This document shows positions 45,336 to 53,254 of a stretch of DNA of 64,000 nt, piece by piece. The DNA is from Halobacillus shinanisalinarum (lineage in GTDB: Bacteria; Bacillota; Bacilli; Bacillales; Halobacillaceae): NCBI RefSeq assembly GCF_022919835.1, contig NZ_CP095074.1, positions 4,132,001-4,196,000 on the forward strand. Direction: 5' to 3'. Positions within the stretch are counted from its first letter, which is position 1; each line of letters opens with the position of its first letter. The notes under the pieces were generated by a model. The model worked only from the letters and a program-made list of their open reading frames with translations, did no database searches and was not told where the DNA came from. The position numbers and the translations under genes were made by a program.

Positions 45336-46187
45336 ATGTTTTCATTTGAATTTAAACGAATATTCATTGTAATTTTTGGAGCAGTCTTAAATGCGGCTTC
45401 TTTAAATTTATTCTTAATTGAAGCAAATGTTTACGCTAGTGGATTCACTGGGGTTGCCCAGTTATTAACTAGTATTTTTCAAGATATTTTACATGTGCCA
45501 GGTGTGAGTACAGGGTTGCTTTTATTCATACTTAATATTCCTGTTGCGATACTAGGCTGGTTTAAAGTTGGAAGAGGATTTACCGTTTATAGTGTCATCT
45601 CTGTTGTATTTACAACACTTTTCCTTGAGCTTATTCCAGTTCAGCAGCTGTCACAAGATATTATATTAAATGCCGTATTCGGTGGTGTTATCGGTGGAGT
45701 CGGCGTTGGTATTACACTAAAATGGGGGGCTTCTACCGGCGGTCTTGATATTATTGCCATGATCTTATCACGTATGAAGGACCGTCCAATCGGGATATAC
45801 TTTCTTATTATAAACAGTGTGATTATTGCTGTAGCCGGTCTTTTGTATGAGCCGGAAAATGCGTTGTACACTTTGTTAACTCTCTATGTTACGACACGAG
45901 TTATTGACGCAGTTCATACACGTCATGAGAAACTTACAGCTATGATTATTACAACAAAGGCGGCTGACTTAGAGAAGGCTATTCATGCTAAAATGGTAAG
46001 AGGAATTACTACATTACCTGCTAAAGGGGCATTTACCCAGCAGGATAAGAATATGCTTGTAATGGTCATTACCAGGTATGAATTGTATGATTTACAGCAC
46101 ATTATTACAGAGGTGGATCCACAAGCCTTTACAAATATTGTGCAAACAACAGGAATATTTGGTTTCTTTAGAAAAGATGACAAATAA
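45336..46187 (+). CDS. yitT: YitT family membrane protein
   Basis: 283-aa protein with five to six N-terminal membrane segments (YitT/DUF161 region, with GASTGGLDIIAMIL around residue 130) and a C-terminal soluble DUF2179 domain (TRHEKLTAMIITTKAADLEKAI...). Function unknown. GGGAGG precedes the ATG. Position next to DegV and upstream of YitU/V/W matches B. subtilis. Confidence 0.88.
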   Translation: MFSFEFKRIFIVIFGAVLNAASLNLFLIEANVYASGFTGVAQLLTSIFQDILHVPGVSTGLLLFILNIPVAILGWFKVGRGFTVYSVISVVFTTLFLELIPVQQLSQDIILNAVFGGVIGGVGVGITLKWGASTGGLDIIAMILSRMKDRPIGIYFLIINSVIIAVAGLLYEPENALYTLLTLYVTTRVIDAVHTRHEKLTAMIITTKAADLEKAIHAKMVRGITTLPAKGAFTQQDKNMLVMVITRYELYDLQHIITEVDPQAFTNIVQTTGIFGFFRKDDK

Positions 46188-46217
46188 TAATGGGGATGAG
46201 TCTGTAAAAAGGATGTG

Positions 46218-47159
46218 ATGATACTGAAAAAACTGTTTCCTATCATGATAGGTCTAATGGTTATCTTGCTAGTAGCGTGCTCAGAACCAAAGTCAGAATC
46301 AACAGCAGGTGGGGATGGGGATATGAATAATGATGAACAGACACAAAACAATGGTGAGAACTCTAGTCCTGAGTATAATGTAGTCTCTTTTATTGAACAG
46401 CTTACGTTTGAGGCAAATGTAAAGGCTTCAGAAAGTCAAGTAGATATTCAGTTTTCGCTAACAAACGAGGCGGAGGAAGCTGCTATTCTTGGGTTTAATT
46501 CCAGTCAGCTGTACGAAATTACAATCGTGAATGAAGCAGGAGACACAGTGTACAAATATTCAGAAGGACAAGTTTTTTCACAAAGCTTGACGACAAAGGA
46601 ATTACAACCAGGAGGGGTCCTTGAAGCAAAAGAACAGGTCAAAAAGAAACTTGAAAAGGGACAATATGAGGCTCGTATGGTCTTCCTAGTCACTACAATT
46701 AATGATCAATCTCTTGAATCTCATCCGTTTCAAATGACAAAATCATTTGCAGTAGGGGAGGAAGTTGAAGACAAAAATAGCCCTGAATCAGAGCAAGAAG
46801 CAAATGCAGAAGCCTCCCCTCATACAGCACAAAACATAGCTGTTGGTAATGAGGCATTTCGCAACTTTACGTTAAAGGGTGAGAAGGGGAATTATTCCGT
46901 TTCCGGAGAAGCCAGTGTAAATGAAGGGACGTTTTATTATAGTGTCGATAATGGTCACAATATCCTTATTGATAAGGAGAAGGTTCAAGTGGATAAAGCT
47001 GCACCAGAATGGTCCTCGTTTGATATTCAGATCGACATAACGGAAGAAAAATTACCTGATCAAGGTGCACTCGTCATGACTATTTACCAGCTTGATGAAA
47101 ACGATCAGCCTGTCAATATGAATTACGTTCCTCTAGAGAATTTCGATTCAAATGGGTAG
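46218..47159 (+). CDS. Lipoprotein with BsuPI-like and Gmad2-like domains
   Basis: 313-aa lipoprotein: lipobox LLVAC (C21), an acidic, serine/asparagine-rich linker (about 22-52), then a BsuPI-type domain (about 60-165; FSLTNEAEEAAILGFNSSQL, EITIVNEAGDTVYKYS, QSLTTKELQPGG) as in the intracellular proteinase inhibitor IPI. A second linker follows, then a C-terminal domain (about 210-305) resembling the Gmad2 immunoglobulin-like fold of spore germination and stress lipoproteins (VSGEASVNEGTFYYSVDNG). The domain names are by pattern. A proteinase-inhibiting or adhesive role outside the membrane is possible. Start ATG 46218 is 4 nt after AAAGGA; a GTG three bases earlier is also possible. Confidence 0.7.
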   Translation: MILKKLFPIMIGLMVILLVACSEPKSESTAGGDGDMNNDEQTQNNGENSSPEYNVVSFIEQLTFEANVKASESQVDIQFSLTNEAEEAAILGFNSSQLYEITIVNEAGDTVYKYSEGQVFSQSLTTKELQPGGVLEAKEQVKKKLEKGQYEARMVFLVTTINDQSLESHPFQMTKSFAVGEEVEDKNSPESEQEANAEASPHTAQNIAVGNEAFRNFTLKGEKGNYSVSGEASVNEGTFYYSVDNGHNILIDKEKVQVDKAAPEWSSFDIQIDITEEKLPDQGALVMTIYQLDENDQPVNMNYVPLENFDSNG

Positions 47160-47162
47160 AAG

Positions 47163-47201
47163 AAAGGCTGAGATGTGACACGTCACATCTCAGCCTTTTG
47201 T
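47163..47201 (+). terminator. Terminator of the lipoprotein gene
   Basis: Perfect arms AAAGGCTGAGATGTGAC and GTCACATCTCAGCCTTT, with a T tract after. Confidence 0.9.
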
Positions 47202-47209
47202 TGTGGTCT

Positions 47210-47411
47210 GGAAATTATAAAATATTTGCCTGTGGAAGCTTACATAAAGTTAGCCACATCCAGCGCAAGCCGCAAGACACGAAAGCCTAGTCAATCGCCC
47301 TCTGTGGATTCACAGGCCCCAGGACAGTTCGGCGATGGCACATGCCCCACAGGACGTTTCGTTTTAGCCGAACTTTCTCTGTCGTGTCTACCGACTCACT
47401 TACGCTTTTGT
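47210..47411 (+). repeat. Dispersed foldable repeat, copy 2
   Basis: Same ordered blocks as 13834-13975, with arms AGACACGA (47275-47282) and TCGTGTCT (47392-47399) but a longer middle (about 110 nt instead of 35). Ends 4 bp before the stop codon of the convergent Nfu_N gene. Confidence 0.75.
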
Positions 47412-47415
47412 TCTT

Positions 47416-47679
47416 TTAATACCCTTTTTCTGAAAGCAAGCCTTCTACTTTAGGAGTAAGTGTCTCCCAGTCTGCATTTGGTAATTTGTTTATTGTGATA
47501 AAATTTTGAAACCCGAATACATTATCAACACCATCAAGTGCCATCAATTCATTCATAATGGAGTGTTCGCTCGTTTGACCAGGCATAACAGACACGCTGC
47601 CATCACCTGTGAAAATTAATGAGTCTGTGGTAAACTTCCTTGCATTCGGATTTGGTGTTTCTTCAATTTTAATAGCCAT
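47416..47679 (-). CDS. NifU N-terminal-domain (Nfu_N) protein
   Basis: 87-aa protein matching the Nfu N-terminal scaffold domain: IEETPNPNARKFTTD start and FGFQNFITINKLPNADWETL. The C-terminal iron-sulfur NifU CxxC domain is absent, so it does not ligate a cluster itself. GAGGAGG lies 7-8 nt upstream of ATG 47679. Role in Fe-S maturation is inferred from the domain only. Confidence 0.85.
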   Translation of the reverse strand: MAIKIEETPNPNARKFTTDSLIFTGDGSVSVMPGQTSEHSIMNELMALDGVDNVFGFQNFITINKLPNADWETLTPKVEGLLSEKGY

Positions 47680-47809
47680 CAAAGTTCCTCCTCTACTACT
47701 TGTCTCACCTATTTTAGCAGAAAATGATCATAGACTAAACTGACAGCATAATGTTTGCGTTATTTATAATGCTATATGGTACAATAAATACACTTTAGGG
47801 AGGGATTTA

Positions 47810-48637
47810 ATGGAGACCAAATTGATCGATGTGCTACAACCAATAAAGGCCAACGATTTTTTGTTGCCTGAAGGTAAAAGCCTGCAGGAATTAACAACAA
47901 TGATGCTTCAAAGGATTGGCTCTGTTCATCCTGTTCTTCGTGATGATTTAATTCATTCGATCTTTACAGCCTTTATTGAACGAGGCCATTACAATAATGA
48001 ACAGTTGAGGAACATTCTACAATCCGTTTTAAATAAAAATTATTTGTTTTACCGAATTGGAATGTCTAAGAAGGAAGAGGATGCTGTTTTTAAAAGAAGT
48101 TTCTCTGTCCTGCTAATCCCACCGATCATGAAAAAACATCGGGAAAAACCCTTTCTTAAGGAAGAAGAGATTCACAGGGTTTGGGATAATCTGAAAAAAT
48201 ACATGCAGCAAGAATCAGACCATAGAGGCTATGTACAGGGGAAGGGGTGGGCTCATGCGATGGCCCATGCTGCCGATGCATTAGATAGTGTTGCGGCCTG
48301 CGATGAGATCACGTCAGAGGAAGTAAAACAAATGCTTCCGATTATTCGTACGCAATTTTTAATTGATCAGCCATATTTGTTTGATGAAGAAGAAAGAATG
48401 GTTACAGCTATTTTAACTATGTTCAAGAAGATTGAACCTAATGAACAGTTAGAATGGATTGAAACACTGCTTTATGAACGCGAAAGCTGGGATAATCCAA
48501 ACGAGGATATTATCATTAATAACTGTAAACACCTGTTACGTGCCCTATACTTTAGAATGCTCGAGGGAAACAATCGACAACTGCGTCAAGTTTTAGAAGA
48601 CTTACTAAAAGAATTAAGAAAGCAAGAAGCATATTAG
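47810..48637 (+). CDS. DUF2785 family protein
   Basis: 275-aa mostly helical, soluble protein of the DUF2785 family. The central HRGYVQGKGWAHAMAHAADALD segment (about residues 144-165) with clustered histidines is the family hallmark. Function unknown. AGGGAGG ribosome binding site. The plus-strand hairpin after it serves mainly the convergent gene. Confidence 0.8.
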   Translation: METKLIDVLQPIKANDFLLPEGKSLQELTTMMLQRIGSVHPVLRDDLIHSIFTAFIERGHYNNEQLRNILQSVLNKNYLFYRIGMSKKEEDAVFKRSFSVLLIPPIMKKHREKPFLKEEEIHRVWDNLKKYMQQESDHRGYVQGKGWAHAMAHAADALDSVAACDEITSEEVKQMLPIIRTQFLIDQPYLFDEEERMVTAILTMFKKIEPNEQLEWIETLLYERESWDNPNEDIIINNCKHLLRALYFRMLEGNNRQLRQVLEDLLKELRKQEAY

Positions 48638-48685
48638 AACTTTTTACCTTTCCATTTGTTATTTCCTGGGGAATAACAAGTCTGT

Positions 48686-48720
48686 AAAAAAGGATCAGAC
48701 CAACAAAGTGGTCTGATCCT
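48686..48720 (-). terminator. Terminator of the DUF3813 gene
   Basis: Perfect arms AGGATCAGACCA and TGGTCTGATCCT (48691-48720) with 6-nt loop; on the minus strand followed by TTTTTTACAG. Confidence 0.85.
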
Positions 48721-48731
48721 CATGACGTGAA

Positions 48732-48941
48732 TTAACGCATGTTTTGATGTTCAGCGTCAAGCTGCTGTTCTAACTGCTGTAGCTGTTGCTTCTCTTCTTG
48801 AGAACACTGGCTATATGCAGATTGAATCGCCTGTTTGGCTGCTTGCATATCTTGTTGGTTCGTGACATGGTTTCCTTCACGATTTTTCTGTGTGAAGCGG
48901 CTAACAGCTTTCTTTGCGTTATTAAATAGGGAATTTTCCAT
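48732..48941 (-). CDS. DUF3813 family small protein
   Basis: 69-aa protein. MENSLFNNAKKAVSRFTQKN, the QQDMQAAKQAIQSAYSQCS segment and the EEKQQLQQLEQQLDAEHQN helix match the DUF3813 family of small Bacillus proteins; function unknown. Its Shine-Dalgarno GTAGGAGGG lies within the end of the preceding 46-aa gene, and the two are separated by one base, so translation is coupled. Confidence 0.75.
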   Translation of the reverse strand: MENSLFNNAKKAVSRFTQKNREGNHVTNQQDMQAAKQAIQSAYSQCSQEEKQQLQQLEQQLDAEHQNMR

Positions 48942-48942
48942 T

Positions 48943-49083
48943 TTAAAACCCTCCTACAGTATGCTGATCAGCTTCGATCTCTTTACGCTTAGCATCCGTC
49001 AGCCTCTTTGGCTCCATCTGACTCTCTTCAAATGGTTTAACTTCCACCCAGCGTTTGTCATCTTTTTGCTTTTTCTTATCCAT
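48943..49083 (-). CDS. Small hydrophilic protein, 46 aa
   Basis: MDKKKQKDDKRWVEVKPFEE start, then SQMEPKRLTDAKRKEIEADQ and a GGF end; charged throughout, no membrane segment or cysteine. AGGAGGG lies 6-7 nt before the ATG. Ends one base before the DUF3813 start, and its last codons supply that gene's ribosome binding site. I do not recognise the family; the strong ribosome binding site and the coupling make it likely a real gene. Confidence 0.65.
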   Translation of the reverse strand: MDKKKQKDDKRWVEVKPFEESQMEPKRLTDAKRKEIEADQHTVGGF

Positions 49084-49101
49084 GACAAGCCCTCCTGTCA
49101 C

Positions 49102-49138
49102 TAAAAAAGCCTGAACGCTTCTTTCGCGTCCAAGCTTA
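49102..49138 (-). terminator. Terminator of yitU
   Basis: On the minus strand AAGCTTGGACGC pairs with GCGTTCAGGCTT (two G-U pairs), then TTTTTTAGTG. About 45 bp past the yitU stop. Confidence 0.75.
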
Positions 49139-49180
49139 GTATGGCTGACTCCTCACTCTCTAGTCTAGGTAATAATTTAC

Positions 49181-50005
49181 TTAAATCGCTTTCCTCTCCA
49201 ATTGTAGGTACTCGGCTAAAAATTCAGCGATTCCGTTGTTTTCGTTCGTATCTGCTACATAGTTAGCAAGATCTTTAAGCTCGTCAATCGCATTACCCAT
49301 CGCTACACCGACACCAGCGAAATCAATCATTTCGAAATCATTATCCTCATCACCAAATGCAATAATTCGTTCTTTCGGGATATGATAATAATGAGCGATT
49401 TTTTCTAAACCAACCGCCTTATTCATTCCAGCCCGAACAATCTCAATTACATGCCATGGAGCACCCCATTTTCTATGTTCAATCAATGAGGCATGTACAT
49501 CCAATTCTTCACGTAATGTCTGAATTTGTCCTTCTTTTGGGTGAATAAGCAGGGAAGTTGGGTCTTCTGTTAGGTTTTGCTTCAGACCACCGATTGTTAC
49601 AGGGTTATCATCTGTCGTGTGGAAAATTTCCATAATTTCTTCATCATGGCGATCCAAATAAACGTCATCCATTACTTCAGCTAAAATATTTTTTACACCA
49701 ATTTCCTGGCAAGTATGAATAATTTTACGAGCAATACGGATGGATAGTGGAGAATGCAAGGCATCCCAGCGTTCATCTCTAGGATGGTGAATCAATGCTC
49801 CGTTAAAGTTTACCATGGGGGTGTCCAACCCGAGCTCATGGTAAAAATCGATACTGGCCCGGTGTGGACGACCAGTAGCAATGGCTACAATATGTCCGTT
49901 TTCAATAGCGGTTAATACCATTGCTTTCGTTTGTGGGCTGATTGTTTTCGCATCTGTTAATAATGTTCCGTCTAAATCAAGTGCAATTAAATGTTGTTTT
50001 TTCAT
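49181..50005 (-). CDS. yitU: HAD family phosphatase YitU
   Basis: 274-aa Cof-type HAD hydrolase. Motif I LDLDGTLL with the two catalytic aspartates (about residues 9-11), motif II ATGRP, motif III lysine (GMNKAVGLEKIA) and motif IV FGDEDNDFEMIDFAGVGVAMGNA are present. B. subtilis YitU dephosphorylates FMN-type precursors such as 5-amino-6-ribitylamino-uracil phosphate, which could hold here. Start 50005 chosen because GAGGTGAAGGAT precedes it closely. Confidence 0.88.
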   Translation of the reverse strand: MKKQHLIALDLDGTLLTDAKTISPQTKAMVLTAIENGHIVAIATGRPHRASIDFYHELGLDTPMVNFNGALIHHPRDERWDALHSPLSIRIARKIIHTCQEIGVKNILAEVMDDVYLDRHDEEIMEIFHTTDDNPVTIGGLKQNLTEDPTSLLIHPKEGQIQTLREELDVHASLIEHRKWGAPWHVIEIVRAGMNKAVGLEKIAHYYHIPKERIIAFGDEDNDFEMIDFAGVGVAMGNAIDELKDLANYVADTNENNGIAEFLAEYLQLERKAI

Positions 50006-50190
50006 ATCCTTCACCTCGTTTATATATCATTAAGTTTAGCGGTTATAAAGGCTTTATGTAAAGAGATGTTACCCTGAAAACCTAATACTTTCCAAATTAA
50101 TAGAAGCAGTGTTACGATTATACTACACAATAATTGTTAGATGCATGTTAAAAGAAAGTAAAAACTAGACAGTAGAAAGGATTCGAATGT

Positions 50191-50958
50191 ATGATTAGCA
50201 TCTATCGAGAGAAGTTTAATGACATCCCTGGACTAGTTATTGTTGAAGATGAGAAGCGAGAGAAACCGCTTCCTGTGTTTACATATTTTCACGGGTTTAC
50301 CTCTGCCAAAGAACACAACTTGCCACAAGCTTATTTACTTGCAGAAAAAGGCTATCGTGTTATTTTACCTGACAGTTTGTATCACGGAGATAGAGAGGAA
50401 GAGCAGCTTACTAAACGAGAATTAAACTTTAAATTTTGGGATATTGTGAATCAAAATCTAAAAGATCTCAAGGATATAAAATCAGAACTTGATCGCCAAA
50501 ATCTCATTAAAGATCACCGTTTTGGTGTTGGTGGTACTTCCATGGGCGGTGTAACAACAAGTGCCGCGTTAACCATCTACCCTTGGATTCAGGCCGCTGC
50601 TGTTATGATGGGATCGCCTAAGCCTGTTGAATTTGCACAAAAGTTAATTAAAGATGTTGAAATGACGGGCATCGAGCTTCCTCTTAGTAAAGAAGAGCTG
50701 GATTACTTATACGATTCACTAGGAGCTGTCGATTTATCCGTACAAATGGATAAGCTGCAAGAACGGCCGTTATTCTTCTGGCATGGTGATGCAGATCCAG
50801 TCGTGCCATACGAACATTCTTACGATTTTTACAATCAGGCGATTGAGTATTATAAAAATCCTGAAAACATTCGCTTCCTTCGTGAAGTAGGCCGGGACCA
50901 TAAAGTGAGCCGTTTTGCCATTAAAGAAATGGTGAACTGGATTGAAATTGTCCTTTAG
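50191..50958 (+). CDS. yitV: Alpha/beta hydrolase YitV (esterase)
   Basis: 255-aa esterase-like hydrolase, YitV type. Oxyanion HG segment (YFHGFTSAKEH), nucleophile elbow GGTSMGG (about residues 113-119), catalytic acid in FWHGDADPVVP and histidine in GRDHKVSRFA. No signal peptide. Substrate unknown. Head-to-head with yitU and followed by yitW. Confidence 0.87.
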   Translation: MISIYREKFNDIPGLVIVEDEKREKPLPVFTYFHGFTSAKEHNLPQAYLLAEKGYRVILPDSLYHGDREEEQLTKRELNFKFWDIVNQNLKDLKDIKSELDRQNLIKDHRFGVGGTSMGGVTTSAALTIYPWIQAAAVMMGSPKPVEFAQKLIKDVEMTGIELPLSKEELDYLYDSLGAVDLSVQMDKLQERPLFFWHGDADPVVPYEHSYDFYNQAIEYYKNPENIRFLREVGRDHKVSRFAIKEMVNWIEIVL

Positions 50959-51035
50959 CCAAGGGTTAGAGGTTTAATATCAGAAGAAATTTGTTTATAA
51001 TAGAGTAGAACTAATGTGTGAAGGGGGAAATACTT

Positions 51036-51347
51036 GTGGATACCGCACTTGAAGAAAATATCATGGGCGCCCTGGAAAATGTCATTGACCCTGAGCTGGG
51101 TATCGATATCGTTAATCTTGGCCTCGTCTACGGAGCCGATATGGATGATAACGGTAATACAACAGTAACAATGACATTAACGGCAATGGGCTGTCCATTA
51201 GCAGGTCATATTGAACAAGATGTAAAACGTGTACTTGCTGATCTTCCGGAAGTAAATGAAATCACTGTCAATATTGTTTGGAATCCGCCATGGACGAAAG
51301 ACCGTATGAGCCGTTATGCTAAAATTGCTCTCGGCATACCTGATTGA
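51036..51347 (+). CDS. yitW: MIP18/SufT-like iron-sulfur assembly factor YitW
   Basis: 103-aa DUF59 (FeS_assembly_P) protein, which helps iron-sulfur cluster assembly. ALENVIDPELGIDIVNLGLV (about residues 10-29), the conserved cysteine in MTLTAMGCPL and the C-terminal WNPPWTKDRMSRYAKIALG match B. subtilis YitW closely. Starts at GTG 51036 with GAAGGGGG at 8 nt; an in-frame GTG at 51018 is upstream of that Shine-Dalgarno. Confidence 0.92.
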   Translation: MDTALEENIMGALENVIDPELGIDIVNLGLVYGADMDDNGNTTVTMTLTAMGCPLAGHIEQDVKRVLADLPEVNEITVNIVWNPPWTKDRMSRYAKIALGIPD

Positions 51348-51360
51348 TTAACATGGAAGC

Positions 51361-51390
51361 CCCTGCCCCAAGATGGCGGGGGTTTTTCAA
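51361..51390 (+). terminator. Terminator of yitW
   Basis: CCCCTGCC and GGCGGGGG arms with a 7-nt loop, followed by TTTTT. Confidence 0.8.
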
Positions 51391-51471
51391 TACTTAAGAA
51401 GCTATAAACAAACATCCTATGCCGCGGGCCGGACAAGGCGTTCTAATTCCTTCAGTAAAGGATGATAGGGA

Positions 51472-51996
51472 ATGAATCAAGCACCTACTTTTCAGATCGT
51501 AGGCTATAAAAATAGCGGGAAAACGACGGTGTTATGCGATCTGGTTGCATATGGCTCAACGATTGGTGATCAAGTTGCAACGGTTAAGCACCACGCTCAT
51601 AAACAGCCGCTTGAACCGATGCATACCGAGACCGATAGCTACCGTTTGCAAAAGGCTGGATCGTTTTTAACAGGTGTAGATAATGCTGATACCTTTCAGT
51701 TAGAATACAATCATAAACAAAGTCCTCCCCTGGGGTGGTTAATTGACCTTTATCAGTCGTTTGGACCCGATTTAATCCTTATAGAAGGCTTTAAAAAGGA
51801 AGCCTACAGGAAAGCAGTTATTCTAAAAGAGGAATCAGATCTGCGATTATTGAATCTAGAGCAAATTGCTTTTGTATTGACGTGGGACCTGGAATGGGTA
51901 AAACATCTGGAGGTACCCGTCTTTGCGATGGATGAATGGAAGCAGTCGATTGAAAATATATATAGCATCATGAAGGGGAGGGAAGACGATGAATAA
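51472..51996 (+). CDS. mobB: Molybdopterin-guanine dinucleotide biosynthesis protein MobB
   Basis: 174-aa GTP-binding accessory protein of the molybdenum-cofactor pathway. P-loop GYKNSGKTT (about residues 11-19), the HTETDSYRLQKAG switch segment and the DLILIEGFKKE motif are present. It overlaps moaE by 8 bp. Here it begins a short mobB-moaE-moaD unit. Confidence 0.9.
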   Translation: MNQAPTFQIVGYKNSGKTTVLCDLVAYGSTIGDQVATVKHHAHKQPLEPMHTETDSYRLQKAGSFLTGVDNADTFQLEYNHKQSPPLGWLIDLYQSFGPDLILIEGFKKEAYRKAVILKEESDLRLLNLEQIAFVLTWDLEWVKHLEVPVFAMDEWKQSIENIYSIMKGREDDE

Positions 51997-52456
51997 GCAG
52001 TTTTGGATTACAGACCAACCCATTTCTATCGAAGAAGTTGTTAAGCTCGTCTCTAGACGTGAGGCTGGCGCGATTAATACATTCGTAGGTACTGTAAGAG
52101 AATTTACATATGGAAAACGAACACTTCATTTAGAGTACCAAGCTTATCTACCAATGGCAGAGAAAAAGCTTGAACAGCTTGGTCAAGAAATAGAGGAACG
52201 CTGGCCGGATGCTAGAACAGCTATCGGGCATCGGATCGGTCGTTTAGAGATAGAAGACATTGCTGTAGTCATTGCTGTTTCCACTCCTCATAGGGCCGAT
52301 TCATATGATGCGAGTCGTTACGCCATAGAGCGAATGAAAGAAATCGTACCCATTTGGAAAAAGGAACACTGGGAAGATGGGGAAGCATGGATCGGTGATC
52401 AGAAGGAAACCAAAACATATCCAGAAGGTTCACCAAAGAAGGAGGATATGAAATGA
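51989..52456 (+). CDS. moaE: Molybdopterin synthase large subunit MoaE
   Basis: 155-aa catalytic subunit of molybdopterin synthase, which converts cyclic pyranopterin to molybdopterin with MoaD as sulfur donor. INTFVGTVREFTYGKRTLHLEYQAY (shown here in part), the IGHRIGRLEIEDIAVVIAVS core and the PIWKKEHWEDGEAW loop with the catalytic lysines are intact. Overlaps moaD by 4 bp. Confidence 0.92.
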   Translation: MNKQFWITDQPISIEEVVKLVSRREAGAINTFVGTVREFTYGKRTLHLEYQAYLPMAEKKLEQLGQEIEERWPDARTAIGHRIGRLEIEDIAVVIAVSTPHRADSYDASRYAIERMKEIVPIWKKEHWEDGEAWIGDQKETKTYPEGSPKKEDMK

Positions 52457-52686
52457 ATCGCATTTTATTTTTTGCCGATTTACAAGAGAAAGTCGGACAA
52501 GAAAGTTTGAAGGTAGATGTGACTGGAAAAACGGTTACTGAAGTAAAAGAATATATAGGGAAACAGTTTCAGTTGGATCGCCTTAATGAGGCAATGACTG
52601 CAATTAACGAAGAATATGCAGATAATCTGCAAAAGATAGGCGAAGGGGATGTGGTCGCATTCATTCCTCCAGTTAGCGGTGGATAA
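52453..52686 (+). CDS. moaD: Molybdopterin synthase sulfur carrier MoaD
   Basis: 77-aa ubiquitin-fold sulfur carrier. The C-terminal VAFIPPVSGG with terminal Gly-Gly, needed for thiocarboxylation, is present. Coupled to moaE by an overlapping start. moaA, moaB, moaC, moeA and moeB are not within this window. Confidence 0.92.
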   Translation: MNRILFFADLQEKVGQESLKVDVTGKTVTEVKEYIGKQFQLDRLNEAMTAINEEYADNLQKIGEGDVVAFIPPVSGG

Positions 52687-52700
52687 ACAGGACAGGCAAT

Positions 52701-52742
52701 GGTAAGGCTGCCTTTATTTCCAAAAATACTGGCAGCCTTACC
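52701..52742 (+). terminator. Large hairpin after moaD
   Basis: Perfect 12-bp arms GGTAAGGCTGCC (52701-52712) and GGCAGCCTTACC (52731-52742) with 18-nt loop. No strong T run, so terminator function is plausible rather than certain. Confidence 0.55.
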
Positions 52743-52807
52743 TTATACCAATTTAATTTTATAACTACACCAATAAAACAGAAGGACACTGAAAATTATG
52801 GTGGGAA

Positions 52808-52862
52808 ACATAAAATGGCTTCCGATTTTGGATATCATCCAAAGTCGGAAGCCATTTTATGT
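52808..52862. other. Long near-perfect hairpin
   Basis: ACATAAAATGGCTTCCGA (52808-52825) plus TTTTGG, loop ATATCAT, CCAAAG plus TCGGAAGCCATTTTATGT (52845-52862). One G-T mismatch in 24 bp. It stands alone between moaD and uppP with no gene close to it. The rest of 52743-53050 holds the type B repeat below. Confidence 0.7.
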
Positions 52863-52916
52863 TAATTCAGATATGAAACACCCCATGAGCTTCAAGGCAT
52901 AATATAGAAGGGAAAA

Positions 52917-52980
52917 TTGTAAATATGCATATATGGCTTTAAATCGTGCATAAAACAAGCTAAATACGCAAAGATCACGT
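52917..52980 (+). repeat. Degenerate tandem repeat, unit about 21 bp (type B, copy 2)
   Basis: TTGTAAATATGCATATATGG, TTAAATCGTGCATAAAACAA, TAAATACGCAAAGATCACG. The units share TTGTAAATA, TTAAACCGTGCATA-like and AAATACGCAAA pieces with 42449-42511. Confidence 0.6.
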
Positions 52981-53050
52981 TGGCTTGTATTGAAAAGCAT
53001 TGCAATTTTTTAATGGCCTCAACTAAAGAGGAAGTTAACGTATTATATCC

Positions 53051-53254
53051 TTACGAATGAGAACGTCGACAAAAATCGTCTACTTCCTGTTCCGAAGTCG
53101 ACACGAGCACGTTCCTTGTGCGTCGCAAGAAGATCGAAACGCGACAGTTTTGAAGATCACACAGCGTGCGTATGTCTTCCCTACGTGAGGACTGGAAAAA
53201 CCGAGCAACGAAGACATTCGCCGTTAATCATTTGGTGATTTTTTGAACATCCTC
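53051..53254 (-). mobile_element. MITE-like repeat, copy E, abutting uppP
   Basis: About 205 bp in reverse orientation. Right-hand end in the plus view is GATTTTTTGAACATCC, and inner motifs GTGCGTCGCAAGAA, CCTACGTGAGGAC and CCGAGCAACGAAG are the family's in reverse complement. The other end lacks a clear GTGTGTGTTC. The end touches the uppP stop codon (53255-53257). Confidence 0.78.
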
